Below, piece after piece: positions 30,231 through 41,602 of a stretch of 64,000 nt of DNA. The DNA is from Diphasiastrum complanatum (Eukaryota; Streptophyta; Lycopodiopsida; Lycopodiales; Lycopodiaceae). Position 1 is the first letter of the stretch. Every line of letters begins with the position of its first letter. The notes beneath the pieces were generated by a model that saw nothing but the letters and a program-made list of their open reading frames with translations, made no database searches and was not told where the DNA came from. Where the stretch lies: positions 42,326,858 to 42,390,857 of the forward strand of contig CM055097.1 of the NCBI GenBank assembly GCA_029204225.1, in the 5' to 3' direction. Both the position numbers and the translations under genes were made by a program.

Positions 30231-32929
30231 ATTCAGAGTTACTAGTCGATATCTGCAAGTTCAGAAAACTCAGCAGTAACGAGAAGAGGGAACTTTTGTT
30301 TGCTTTTGAAAAGGGCAGTTGTCAAGGTCGAGACATCCTCCAGTCTTGGTCACGAAGGCAATTAAAACAATACCTCAATCTACAAATGGGTGCAGAGAAA
30401 AAATTCACATGCTATTCAAAATGCAGACTGATAGATCGTATTGTGAAAGTTCTTTTGATGAAAGATATGAAGAATGATTCAGCTAGACCGCAACAAAGTT
30501 TGCAAAATAACGCTTTGAAAGTAGTTCGCCGGCTAAGAAAAGCCAAACACCCAACTAGGCTGCCAGAACTGGTTCCTATTATGTCTTCTCCAAAAGAGGG
30601 TGCTCCAGAAGTACTTGCTACATGCAGCAATGCAGCCTGCCGGGCCAAACTAAATGCCAATGACACTTTTTGCAAGCGATGTTCATGTTGCATCTGCTGG
30701 CAATTTGACGATAACAAAGACCCTAGCCTGTGGATTGTGTGTGAGCTAGACATGAATGCTTCTAGAGGTGGCTGTGGACTGTCATGCCATCTGCAGTGTG
30801 CTTTAAATCTACAGTTAGCCGGAGTTAAAAAACTGGGCAAGCATGAGCAGTTAGATGGAAGTTATCGCTGCTTGTCATGCGGAACTATCACTGGGCTACT
30901 TGGGTAACATTCAGCTGCAGAAAAATCATTCACATCCCTCTATTGATAAAGTCTTCCACTGCGTTTTTCTAATTTCTGCAGTACCCTGAATGTTGGTCTC
31001 ATGCTGCCTGTCTTTTCAGATAGTGGTTCTTCAGTAAATGATGTGCATTTTTCATAATGATGTTTTATAGGTGCTGGAAGAAGCAGTTGATTATTGCGAA
31101 GGAGGCACGGCGTATGGATGTTCTGTGCCATCGAATTATCTTAGCATGTCAAATTCTCAAAGGCACTATGAAATACCAAGAACTACATGATAATGTGGAA
31201 CGTGCAGCTCAAAAATTAGAACAAGAGATTGGACCAGTTGGTGAGGGATCTAACAAACTTGCCAGAGGCATCGTTAGTAGGTTGTCCACTGCTGCAGACA
31301 TCCAGAAATGCATAGAGGATGCTCTTATGAAAATGAATTCTGTGTCTTTAGAGCCAGAAACACAGCAAGGCTCTGAATCTCCAGGTACTTGAAACCCATG
31401 CATAACTCGACACTGTTACTATCTGTAATTAATGATGACTAACAGAAATTGTTTTGTTGGCAAGGTTGTTTTTGTTAGAAGAAAGTGTATCACGATGCTG
31501 TGTAATTCGCACTGAGTTTGTGAGTTTGTAAGTTGCAGATGAGAATATCCGAGATTCATTCTCTATCAGTTTCATAGATGCATCATCCGCATCTATTACG
31601 GTTGTTCTGAATACAAAAAATGGTCTCTCACAGAATGAGACTATTGGACATGAATTATGGCACCGCAAAGCAAGTGAAATCAATTTTGGAAGTCACCCCA
31701 CTTATTCTCTCTCCTATGACAGGAATCAATTTACTGTTTCTGATCTAGAAGCTGAAACTGAATATTTATTCAGACTAGTGCTTTTCCTGAAAAGAGAATG
31801 TGTCGGGAATCTTGAAGCAAGTTATTCTACAAAAGGACTGGAAAGTGAAAGTAATCACTTCAGATCAAAAGAAGCAACAACAAAAAGGAACAACCATTCA
31901 ATCTCTTCTCTGAAATTAGAGGAGTTGACTACCAATGAGACCCAAGGAGTAAACTCTTTGTGTACAGTTCGTGACCTTGAAAAACTTGTGTCTCCCCCAA
32001 TAGAAGTAAATTCTTCTGATGATGAAAATCTTGACAATGTGCAAAGTAAGCTGGGGAAGTTTGAAAATCCCACTCGTTCAATTACAGATAAAGTCGGGCA
32101 ATTGGTGGGCTCAGACTCCACAGTTGTGAGGTTCAAACAAGTAATCAGAAAACAAAAGAAATCAAGCTTTCTGGGATTACATAAAGTCCCGTGTAAACGC
32201 AGTCTGGATCGAAAGGGTTGCAAGCTTGCTCTGAAGGTGCTTTTCAAACGACGACCACGCAGAACGGAGTCACCATTACAGAAGCTAGGCAATCAACCAC
32301 AGGACAGGAAGGCCATGAATATCTCACAGGGTAGGATGATTGTTGATAAACATCCGCTTACAAATGAAACAAATTCCTTTGACGCCTTTCAGACACCCAA
32401 AAATTCGGTTTCTGATGTTGTTCCAATTGTATGCTCCGTTCCAGATACAGCAACAGATTTCAATCTTGGTTCCGAAAAAAACCAACTTGGTCCGTACTGG
32501 CATAACAAAGTTCAGATGAATGGTCACACCTTTAGGGTAATTGTTCATCCAGATGCTGATGGACAGTCTACAACACTGGACTTAATGGAAAAGCCCAGGG
32601 TGAGGACAGCATTTGATCAAAGCTTAGAGAACTTAGGGAGGGCTTGCGAGCAGGAACTCTCCCCTTGCCAAAATATGTACGAGGAAAACTTTGAGTACTG
32701 GGTTACAGTGGTACGGTGGTTGGAGAATCAAGGTCATGTTGGATCTCATTTTCGGATGCGATTTCTGAGCTGGTTAGGAGTACGTGCTACGACGCATGAA
32801 AAGAAAGTCGTTGATACATACATGAAAATTATGATAGCTGATCCCACTAGTTTAGCAGAGCAATTGGTGGACACATATGAAGAGATTAACCCTTCTGTGA
32901 GGAGAAAAATTGCATTGCATGTATCTTGA
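30231..32929 (+). CDS. VIL: VIN3-like (VEL) protein, PHD/FNIII/VID; 5' exon missing
   Basis: Three exons join in phase: 30231-30903, 31071-31384 and 31539-32929, with GT-AG introns of 167 and 154 nt. They encode about 791 residues without the N-terminus. The first visible exon opens after TTGTATGCAG and lacks an in-frame ATG before residue 50, so a short upstream exon is needed. Residues 10-85 form the conserved N-terminal helical region (LSSNEKRELLFAFEKG, LQSWSRRQLKQYLNLQMG). Residues 132-222 form the atypical PHD finger (CSNAACRAK, FCKRCSCCICWQFDDNKDPS, CGLSCHLQCAL). Next come CWKKQLIIAKEARRMDVLCH, a fibronectin-III fold (about 331-430), a basic cluster with VPCKRSLDRKGCK, and the VID domain (about 713-791; WLENQGHVGSHFRMRFLSWL, LAEQLVDTYEE). 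VEL proteins polymerise through VID and work with PRC2 to silence genes such as FLC after cold. The usual C-terminal FCxKLWH-like ending is absent. Confidence 0.93.
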
Positions 32930-34254
32930 ATGTTATGTGGAGTAAGTTGTGAAAGTTCAGAAAGCATTTCGCACATTTTTATCATTAGGGTTTAGCTCCA
33001 AATAAGATTACCGCTGCAAAAGCTCTATTTTTTGCTCATAACTATGAGGATATGCTCAGTTGTCCCCCCTTGATGTTTTTAAAACAGTTTTTTTCTATAC
33101 GAGGCACAATTCTGAATCCGGATACCAGCAACAAGAAATGGGCTTTCAATATGCATGGTTCACTGTTTTATCAATCACTTGGTTAAACTCAAACTTAGTA
33201 GTCATCCTAAAAACCTGAAGTTATAAGTTCTAGCAAAAGCAGAATTAAACTCAGGAAAATGGGTATAATAAAGAGGAGGTTGATTTCCTTATTCAAGTTT
33301 GAAGTTAGAATTACAGTCTAAGATGTATCTTTGCAAATTAAGAGAACATTGTCTATTTTGTCTTCCAAGGACTATCTTCCTCCAAATTGACCAGATTTCT
33401 ACGTCAAAGTACTTTAAAAGGTATGCCAGCAATTCCCTTGAACATTCTGCCTAGACTAGGAACATTCGGAATACTCTCTGATATACAATGCACGGGATTT
33501 TACAAAGTATTTGATACAGATATTGTATGGTCACAAAAATGGTTTGGACTTTCCAATTGATCACTAGGAGGTTTTGTTGGTAGAATTTAGAGGAAATTTG
33601 TTACATTGTCAAGTACGCATATAAGGTGATGTGCATTGGATGCATTCTCCAGGCTGGAAATGACTCTCATCTATTGCCAAACCAGCACCTCTTAGTTATG
33701 CCCTTCAGCCCTTCAGCATCTTTGATGTATCATCAGAAATGGCAGGTTTGATGAACCACATCACCAATAAATATTTCACTGCAAAATGAAAAGGGGAAAA
33801 AATCCAAATGGATCCTGAGAGAATTTTGAAAATCTTATGGTCAGTTTCTAAACGTAATCTTGAATCCCGAAGGAAGGCCCCTTCTCTTTTCTGCCCAAAG
33901 TTTAAAACCTTGCTGCTCCAATAACCCATATTCTTGCTCATTGTTTTGCTGCTCAAAGTATGCCAAGTATAGTTTTCACGAACCGCTGTTTGAATCGAAT
34001 GGATCATTCAAAGCCGGTTCGAACATTAAAAAGCGCCCGATTCATTGTTGATTACTAATTTTGATGTTTTATAGTGATTCAAAATATTTTAGTTCCTAAC
34101 CAATATCATTGCATTTACTTTGAGTAATTGTGTTCTTTAGCTTGTACATACATGTACATCTAAGACGTACACACCTAGTAAAGAAATGTAGTTGGAAAAA
34201 TTGTCAAATCATCCATAATTGCATTCCACACCACAAGTATATGAAACACATCTC
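32930..34254. other. 3' flank of the VEL gene, no gene seen
   Basis: A/T-rich sequence after the VEL stop codon shows no recognisable protein on either strand. The first few hundred bases presumably hold its 3' untranslated region. Nothing else can be supported. Confidence 0.5.
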
Positions 34255-34592
34255 AATGAAACTTTGGTCATAACATAAACACAGTAAATTATCTCAATTT
34301 TTAGCATATATTGCATGTATGAAAAAGTTTATAGAGTACTACATGAGATTGATAGTTTTCTAGGATTTTTTAGGCATAATCAATTGATGACATGTTATAA
34401 GATACCACCAATTGAAGTAAAATAAAGAATAATGAAACTTCGGTCATAACATAAACACAGTAAATTATCTCAATTTTTGGCATATATTGCATGTATGAAA
34501 AAGTTTATAGAGTAATATACGAGATTGATAGTTTTCTAGGACTTTTTAGGCATAATCAATTGATGACATGTTATAAGATACCACCAATTGAA
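34255..34592. repeat. Imperfect tandem duplication, 176-bp unit
   Basis: Copy 1 (34255-34430) and copy 2 (34431-34592) both begin AATGAAACTT and end in CCACCAATTGAA-containing sequence. They differ at roughly half a dozen positions, for example CTTTGG/CTTCGG and CTACATGAG/ATATACGAG. Copy 2 lacks the last few bases of the unit. No coding potential or transposon feature is visible. Confidence 0.9.
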
Positions 34593-36595
34593 TGTGACTA
34601 TTGATTTCTTGATTGTCAAGTATGAAAGATCAATAAAACAATGTGCTATCTAGTTAGGTGAAAGCATGCCATCCATTATAGTGTAGATTGTGGACCAAAA
34701 TAGGGGACTACTATAGATTGAATGTACTAATTATAAGTTGAAAAACATAGACACTTTTTGGGCATATTTTTTTTGGGTTGGTTTGCTGGTGTGCTTGTCA
34801 AGATGAGCCATTGGCTAAAGATCATGAGTCCAACCTCAAGGATGGGCTTAGTGGTGACCAATTTACTTTTCTAGTGTGAATTAAAATAAGTGACTAGAAG
34901 GAATGAGCTTAGTGTGTTGTTGTAACTTTGCTAATTAAGGCAAAGGAAATAGACTTGGCAAATGACCATGTCAAAATGTTGTTTTTGCAAATGGAATAAG
35001 CCCCTGGTAAATCACAGCTGCCCTTTGATGTGGAGAAACATGGGCAACGTTCATTTTCAGGCCACAATATTGGTAAAAAGTCATAAGACAAATGGACTAG
35101 AGAAATAATCTCTACCACCCACACTTCACCAAAGAGGGGAGCTGGGCACCTCTTTAGAGATAGCCAAATGCCAAAATTTGTGCAAAGGTTTCATCATGAT
35201 CTTCTCAATAGAAAGATGTAATAACGGCTCTAGTTCCATGACAACAATGCTCTACACATAGTAAATGTAGATCATGTGAATCTATTGAGAGTGGCTTGAA
35301 GTAGCCTAGCTCGACTTGTGATAAGATTTGTGCGGTTGAAAATGAAAAGAGAAAATAGTTCAAAGAAAAACAATGAATTACTATAAGGATCAAATCGAAC
35401 TACTTCAATTCATATAATTACTTAGATCATTTGTTTGATTAGTAGAATATCTGGATAGGTGTCTTAGACAACCATGAAGAGAACGAAAAATTAGGTGTTT
35501 GTGACAACCGTGCAATCTTCGAAGTAGATATTCTACGTTAATCAGTGGAGCGTAATATCAGATAGATCATTCAACAATTCTATTGCGTGTACATAAAAAA
35601 TAGAGAATCTATAATTAAACTGTTGTAATCATAATGACCAGATCACGAAATGGTGAATCATGTGACCGATAATGGTTCACGGTAGTTGTGCAGTAAGCGA
35701 TGTGATCCTACTATGCTTATTATAGATGAAAAAATATCTCTATCTTCTTGAATTACACTCACTCTCTCGTGATATTTGATTCTAAGGAGTCAGATAACCT
35801 AATACAATTGAGTTCTTACTTGAACTTTAATTCTCTGAACATTTTCTTATTTTGATTTGTTGTATATATACAAAATTAAGTTAAATATTGGCATTTGATG
35901 ACCTTCCATGACCTACATGCATGAGAGTTTGCACACTACCAAATCCATCTTGATCAACTCGGATTTTAGTGAGCTTTCAAACAAGATTTGGATCTAAGCA
36001 AGAGCTCAGGTACTCAAAACGTAATCGTCAATCAAAGACAAGCCATTTTCATGCACATTCATGAAAAAACTAAGTATGATTCAAGATTTTAGAGTGATAC
36101 AAACATCCTACTCTTGGGTAGAGAGAGAAAATCCAAGAGCCCTCGGGTAGAGAGAGAGAGAGAATCTGAATCGAAACAATTCTCTCTCTCAAAAGTGTCC
36201 AAAAAGTACAATGAGAGTCCACATCCATATAGTGGTAGCTCGAGTTCCTACTCAGTTAAGCATGTGGTGACATTTAAAAATGATTGGATCCATGATTTGC
36301 ACCTCTCAATTTGATTGTACCTCAATAGCCAATAGGACGAGGATTTTGACTTATGGTGCACCACTTGCAATTTTGCACTCCTACAATCTTGGACATGTGT
36401 TAATGCCTCATAGGACTCGAGATAGATGTCTATTTGTCCATCCTAATCATGCATTTTGATTTGTACAAGTCACGAGGAGATTGAGGCCCAACCTCATGAT
36501 GACACTTGGCATGATTCTACTTGACTAGCTTTTGCCTACTTTCACATTGCTTTGTAAACAAGCTATTCTAACGCATGGATTAGCTAATGCAAATA
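34593..36595. other. Non-coding stretch, no gene seen
   Basis: A/T-rich sequence without recognisable genes. A GA-rich patch with two GTAGAGAGAGA(G) blocks lies at 36117-36162, and a 14-bp palindrome CTCACACGTGTGAG at 36606-36619 just beyond the right edge. No LTR ends were identified. Confidence 0.4.
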
Positions 36596-36601
36596 GGCCT
36601 A

Positions 36602-37245
36602 CTACTCACACGTGTGAGGAATTTCAGATGCTTTGGTGAAGATATCAGCTACACATTCCCTTGAGGACACATGTTGAAGCTCCACCTCCTTTGCCATGAC
36701 TTGCTCCCTCACAAAGTGATATGCCACCTCAATATGCTTGCTCCTAGCATGAAAGATAGGATTGGTTGCCAACCTTTGGGCTGATAGATTGTCACAAAAG
36801 ATGATTGGGCTCTCTAAAAAATCTAGCAAGTGAAGATCCTTGATCATCCTCTTGATTCATACCATCTTATTTTGTGCAATGTGTAAGAGCTTTGTATTCG
36901 GCCTCACTAGATGACAATGAGATAGTGGCTTGTTTCTTCGACATCCATGATACAACTCCATCACCTATGAAAATACAATGACCATTAATGGATTTCCTAT
37001 CCATTTTATATCCAACAAAGTCCGAATCTGAAAATCCAAACAAGTTAGGTGATGATCCCTCATACGATATGCCAAAATCTCGAGTTCCAAAGATGTACCT
37101 CGAACCTCGTTTCCCTGGCTTCCAATGCTCCTCACTAGGATCTTGCACAAATTGGCTCAATCTTCCAACTCAACAGCTTAGATCTGGTCTTGTAATTGTT
37201 AGATAGATGAGTGAACCAACTAGCTTCCTATAGAGAGTATTCCAC
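36602..37245 (-). pseudogene. Copia reverse transcriptase end and RNase H fragment
   Basis: The minus strand from 37245 reads GSLIYLTITRPDLS, then FVQDPSEEHWKPGKR, FSDSDFVGYKMDRKSINGHC and VVSWMSKKQATISLSSSEAE. After a frame change near 36866 it continues with IIFCDNLSAQRLATNP, HARSKHIEVAYHFVREQV and ECVADIFTKA. This is the last third of a copia polyprotein. It is abruptly joined at 37245 to a different LTR element. The copy differs clearly from the 15.7-21.0 kb element. Confidence 0.9.
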
Positions 37246-37760
37246 GGCGTTCGTTGGCGATTCTGATTGTGAATCAAGGGTTTAGGGTTACTATATTTAT
37301 GTTATTGTCCCATAATGAGATTTCTAGCTTATAAAGAGCCTCGTCCTCAGCTAGGTCCCAATCTATACATTCTTGCAAGAGATTATCGAAGTTTATAGGA
37401 ACACTAGTTGTGGATCCATCAATCACTGTATCCACTCTACCTACAACAGTGTTGCCTTGTGGGGCTCTAACAGTAGCTTGCACCATCTCCCCGGCAACGG
37501 CGCCAAAACAATATTGGTCCCTTTCCATGCCTCCTCAATTGTCACGATCAAGAGAGTGAAGTTAGGGTTTGGATCTCCAACCGGGTGACTCGTCATGTAG
37601 TACAAGCTTTGATCCAATGGAGAGGGGGTTAAACTACAGATATAAATGGGAACTAAGCCTACCAAGGGTGTCAACCTTGGCATGGGATCTGATGGTGGAA
37701 TGGATCAATTTGGAGATGTGGTGCTTGACACTCTTCTTGAGTCTTTTAGGGTTTTGATGT
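37246..37760 (-). mobile_element. LTR retroelement 5' end: LTR terminus, tRNA-Asp-type primer site, leader
   Basis: On the minus strand a LTR-like terminus (about 37760-37512) is followed by TTTTGGCGCCGTTGCCGGGG, a primer site complementary to the 3' end of plant tRNA-Asp (37489-37505). Such sites are typical of Athila/Tat-type gypsy elements. The leader follows, with an open frame of 84 codons (37528-37274) that matches no family I recognise. The LTR terminus is homologous to the plus-strand one at 49.6-49.76 kb; both share CTCTCC(CC)ATTGGATC, TCACCCGG and GAGGCATGGAAA. The rest of the element is not found here. Confidence 0.65.
37489..37505 (-). other. tRNA-Asp-type primer binding site
   Basis: The minus strand reads TGGCGCCGTTGCCGGGG. 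The plus strand therefore matches the last 17 nt of plant tRNA-Asp including CCA. No tRNA body is present, so this is a retroelement primer site and not a tRNA gene. Confidence 0.8.
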
Positions 37761-38236
<476 letters not shown>

Positions 38237-38592
38237 TTCTTGCAAATGAAAAGTGATTACAAAATGGTGTCAATTTTTGGCTATTCATCAACCTTCCTTG
38301 GTGTAGTTTGACGGCATGATAACATGTGATATTCGTTGGGCACTTTCGGTATTTGTTATAAGATCAAAGGTTGAACTTTCTTCGTATCAACTTGGTGAAG
38401 AGAAAGTAGCTTTCCTTGCTAGATCATTTGACAGAATTTTTGCACTCTCTTTAACTTTTGAATGTGTTGTCAATGGAGCAATGGGAAAATCCTCTTTTTG
38501 AGTTTTGATTCCTCCATATTTGAATTGAATGATACAGACCCCCATAGCTCACACGAACATCCTGTAATTTGTTCGTAGAATCTTTACCAGAA
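38237..38592. other. Non-coding spacer
   Basis: No recognisable protein or repeat family is seen. A 61-codon plus-strand frame (38316-38501) resembles nothing I know and is likely chance. Confidence 0.4.
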
Positions 38593-39210
38593 TCATCCGC
38601 CAGAAGAATTTTCACCAGAATCTTCTAACAGTTGCAAGATTTGTCCGTCGGTCAGCTCGGCTTCTTCACTATACAAAAATGCATGTTGCCAAGGTACCAG
38701 ATCGTCTTCAACTATCTCAAGAATAGGTTCCATTGCCATCCATGTAACGTTGATCATATTCATCCCGTAAGGAATTGGCATGTCCAGGACATATCTTTTC
38801 TATGAGGAAGTGTTGGGTTCCATATCAAAATCTGGTGGACATGTATGCCCAGCCATACCGTCAATTGTAACTAATGCCTTCGACCATCGCACTATATCCA
38901 TTGGAGAATCATAATGACTAGCTCTTGCTTTCTTTGTTGATCAATATTGTGATGTGTGGTGGAAGAGTCATCATCGGCTTTGGGAGTGACAGGCTTCACC
39001 ACCCATGTGGATCCACCTTCACTGCCTGCTCTCTATTTCAAAAGTGAGTTTTCTTGTACCCCAGTTATGAATCACTTGTGCGACTCTCAACCAAGGTCTT
39101 CCCGACAATAGAACCCACATGACTACTGCATGATCGAGAGTCAAGGTTGTGTTGCTTTCGGATCTTAGATGCTTGACCCCTTCAATTAGTCTCGGACCCT
39201 TTCTCATTGT
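38593..39210 (-). pseudogene. Gypsy-like protease region fragment
   Basis: The minus strand at 39207-39019 reads VVMWVLLSGRPWLRVAQVIH and NWGTRKLTFEIE. This matches the LGRPWLxxAxVxxDWGxxxLT pattern that follows the retropepsin active site in plant gypsy elements. After stops, 38781-38593 continues with MEPILEIVEDDLVPWQHAFL and ELTDGQILQLLEDSG, an acidic linker of the kind found before reverse transcriptase. The DTGA-type active site itself is not visible. It is a short broken fragment. Confidence 0.5.
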
Positions 39211-39697
39211 TGGAAGTAAATTCTATTTTTGCCAAGGCTATTCTAGATCTATCCATGGTTGTAGTATAATGATAGATCGGTCGTCCACTTCCTAAGATCT
39301 ACATAAAACTTACAAATAAAAGGAGAGAGCATAAACAAAAGGAAGAACACCAAGGCTTCCCAACTAGTGCTCAAAACAAGGAACAATCTAGACTTGTTAA
39401 GGCTTCCCAGCTAACATTGATCTAATCTAGAGCTTGCTAAGGCTTCCCAACCAGCAAACCCATTAATCTACACCTAACTATCACCCAAAGGGAAATGATA
39501 AATAACAATTGCGGGCATAAACCATAAAAGCATGCCACAAATAAATCCTATGAAAATGAAGCAAGAGGGGAGGCCCGAGCACTTTCCCTCAAGCTATTCA
39601 CCTTCCAAAGGGAACAAAAGAAATAACAAGATAATCACAAGATGGCAATTTGTCATAATCTCAATGTGTTATTTACAAGGGAAATGCCTCTCTTCTT
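39211..39697. other. Non-coding stretch
   Basis: The stretch is A/T-rich with the recurring phrase AAGGCTTCCCA(A/G)C near 39350-39460 (three occurrences about 50 bases apart). No gene is seen. It precedes two strong inverted repeats. Confidence 0.4.
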
Positions 39698-39755
39698 ATA
39701 GCAAGAAGGGCCTTCCATAAGTTTCCACTAACTCATGGAAGGCCCTTCTTGCTAT
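39698..39755. repeat. Perfect inverted repeat, 21-bp arms
   Basis: Left arm 39698-39718 and right arm 39735-39753/55 (core GCAAGAAGGGCCTTCCAT and its complement) are exact complements around a 16-nt spacer. Transcription would give a strong hairpin. It is followed six bases later by a second hairpin. Confidence 0.9.
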
Positions 39756-39760
39756 GTTAG

Positions 39761-39836
39761 AAGCTTTCTAAGTTAGAAGTTGCGAGTCTTCTAAACTTGC
39801 CATTCTAAGACTCACAACTTCTAACTTAGAAAGCTT
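39761..39836. repeat. Inverted repeat, 29-bp arms
   Basis: Left arm 39761-39789 starts AAGCTTTCTAAGTTAGAAG and right arm 39808-39836 ends CTTCTAACTTAGAAAGCTT. They are complementary except for one C/T difference that would still pair as G-U on one strand. The spacer is 18 nt. Further AAGCTTA/TTCTAAG words continue to 39930, so the area is unusually rich in self-complementary sequence. Confidence 0.9.
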
Positions 39837-39839
39837 GAG

Positions 39840-40876
39840 TCTCTAAACTTAGAACTTAAGATAACTTGGAATCTTTTATTTCTAAGCTTAAGTTTTCTAA
39901 CTTTGAAGCTTAGAATTTATTTAAGCTTCTACCCATGGTCTTATAACACACATGCCATAGTAGAAGTTTATTAAAAAGTACTCACACGTGGACTTAAAAT
40001 ACACATGCCACGGTGTTTTATTTTTCTTTTTATACTTTGTTGCTAACATTATCCCCCTCCTTATTGGATTGGTGGTCCCACACCAATCGAAGTGTAGTGG
40101 GTTTCTTTCTTTGCCTAACGTCAAACCACGATCTAGTCAATCTAGCATCAAGAGACGAAGTTAGTTGTCACGCGTAGGTTCGTTCCCATGAGAGCGATAG
40201 TATAGTTCAGATTTCAGCATGAATGGGAGATCCACATCTAACTCTAATATCCATTAACCCTAAACATTAACACTACAATCCATTAACACTATGCATCCAC
40301 AACAAAGATAGCTTACTCTTTCTCTCTCATAAAAAGTATAATAACATACAATCCCAATAACAATCAGATCCAACAATTAGCAAAATCCAAAAAAAGCATG
40401 AGAGATGGAGGAAAAGTGATAGAGATCAAGGACATTCATCAATCCATTTCTAAAGAGAACCAATCTGCTTCATTGAAATGAGGAAATGAACATGTGTAGG
40501 AGCTCGAGTTGGTCCCTTTTTATAGTAGAGAGGAGGACCCTGGCCTCTGAATCCTATTGGTCCATTTTTGCCTCCCTAATTATTCAAATTTTAAAAAGAG
40601 TGGGAACCATCCAAATTGGAGGAAACCCAACTTTATTCACTAACTTGACATTTAGGCCCTGCAACATTAAAAGTCCCGCAAAAAAGGCCTAAAGTCCTTT
40701 TATTGACTTTCAACTAATCAAATCTCTATGTGATCATCGGGTTGGACTTACACACGCAGGGTGCCAAATCCCTCTCACTTATTAACTAGGGTTAGGATTG
40801 CCTTGGGATCTGCAAACCCTCCAGCTGTATACCCCACCAAAATTGGTGGCGCTCCCACGACACCTGCAAGATGCAA
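39840..40876. other. Non-coding stretch, possible LTR
   Basis: No coding sequence is seen. It holds short repeats (ATTAACACTA twice near 40265-40290) and an inverted CCACCAAAATTGGTGG at about 40836-40851. It could be the 3' LTR region of the gypsy-like unit whose proteins lie to the right, but no partner LTR or primer site was found. Confidence 0.35.
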
Positions 40877-41602
40877 TTATTGGGGACTTTTATTAGCTTC
40901 GCGCCGAATCTTTATTAAATGGTACTGCACCTTCTCCATAAAATCGAGACGGGCAATATTAAAATCCAAATTATGGGACAGAAAACAACGATGGGCTTCT
41001 GCAATCCACTTTGAGGTTGTCCAAGATGTGAAGCGAGATTCCCAGGAGCCTCCCAACATTGCTGCACGAAAATATAAACGAGCAACCGACAGCTGATCTT
41101 TGATATTCTCTGAGGCCATCGGCTTATTTGGATCGAATGCCAGAGGAGGAAGACAATCATCCCATCTGGTTGCCACTGATGCCAACAAAGTTAGATCTTT
41201 TGCAAACAGTGTCGATTGTCGCATTGTCGGATCTAGAGAGTGGACATACTCTCGCTGGTACGCTTGTAAAGCCCGGTGGAAATCCACTGGTATTGTCCAG
41301 TTGTAGGGCCGATGGATGATTGGCCAATTGGGCGTATGGATTGCGATCTTGTCCATAGCCAATCCCAAATCTTTCCATTTATTCCTTCTCGGCATTGGCA
41401 CATAATAAGGATCGACCTGCAATTGGCAAGGGCTGGCCACATAACTCCTGATTGAATTCAGAGTTTTCTCAAAAACAGCAATTCTCCATGCCGGCTGCTC
41501 TCCCAATGCAAGTATTTTGTCCAACCCTTTGCCGGCCTCTATCTCGGAGGTCTTGACCTTCAGAACCCATCCACCACGCAAGGACTCATGCGGATGTTGC
41601 AC
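40877..41602 (-). CDS. Unrecognised 241-residue ORF downstream of a gypsy integrase
   Basis: An uninterrupted minus-strand frame reads MQHPHESLRGGWVLKVKTSE at its start, then WKDLGLAMDKIAIHTPNWPI, FHRALQAYQREYVHSLDPTM and LYFRAAMLGGSWESRFTSWT. It is rich in Trp and Tyr and appears soluble and mostly helical. No transmembrane segment or signal peptide is evident, and I recognise no family. It follows the coiled-coil region in the same strand, so both may be parts of one long accessory protein of the retroelement whose integrase lies at 43.2-44.6 kb. A 241-codon frame in such decayed surroundings is notable. Confidence 0.45.
   Translation of the reverse strand: MQHPHESLRGGWVLKVKTSEIEAGKGLDKILALGEQPAWRIAVFEKTLNSIRSYVASPCQLQVDPYYVPMPRRNKWKDLGLAMDKIAIHTPNWPIIHRPYNWTIPVDFHRALQAYQREYVHSLDPTMRQSTLFAKDLTLLASVATRWDDCLPPLAFDPNKPMASENIKDQLSVARLYFRAAMLGGSWESRFTSWTTSKWIAEAHRCFLSHNLDFNIARLDFMEKVQYHLIKIRREANKSPQ

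Noticed and set aside
30412-30840. 142-codon antisense frame within the VEL exon
   Set aside because: It is the shadow of the well-supported PHD-finger exon on the other strand.
36606-36619. Palindrome CTCACACGTGTGAG containing a G-box core
   Set aside because: It lies in the end of a decayed copia fragment with no nearby gene start, so a regulatory role is not supported.
37489-37505. tRNA-Asp gene
   Set aside because: Only the last 17 nt of the tRNA are matched and no cloverleaf lies upstream. It is a retroelement primer site next to an LTR end.
40830-40866. Primer binding site TTGGTGGCGCTCCCAC next to a possible LTR end on the plus strand
   Set aside because: No plus-strand gag-pol follows and no tRNA end could be matched with confidence. 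The coding sequences here run on the minus strand.
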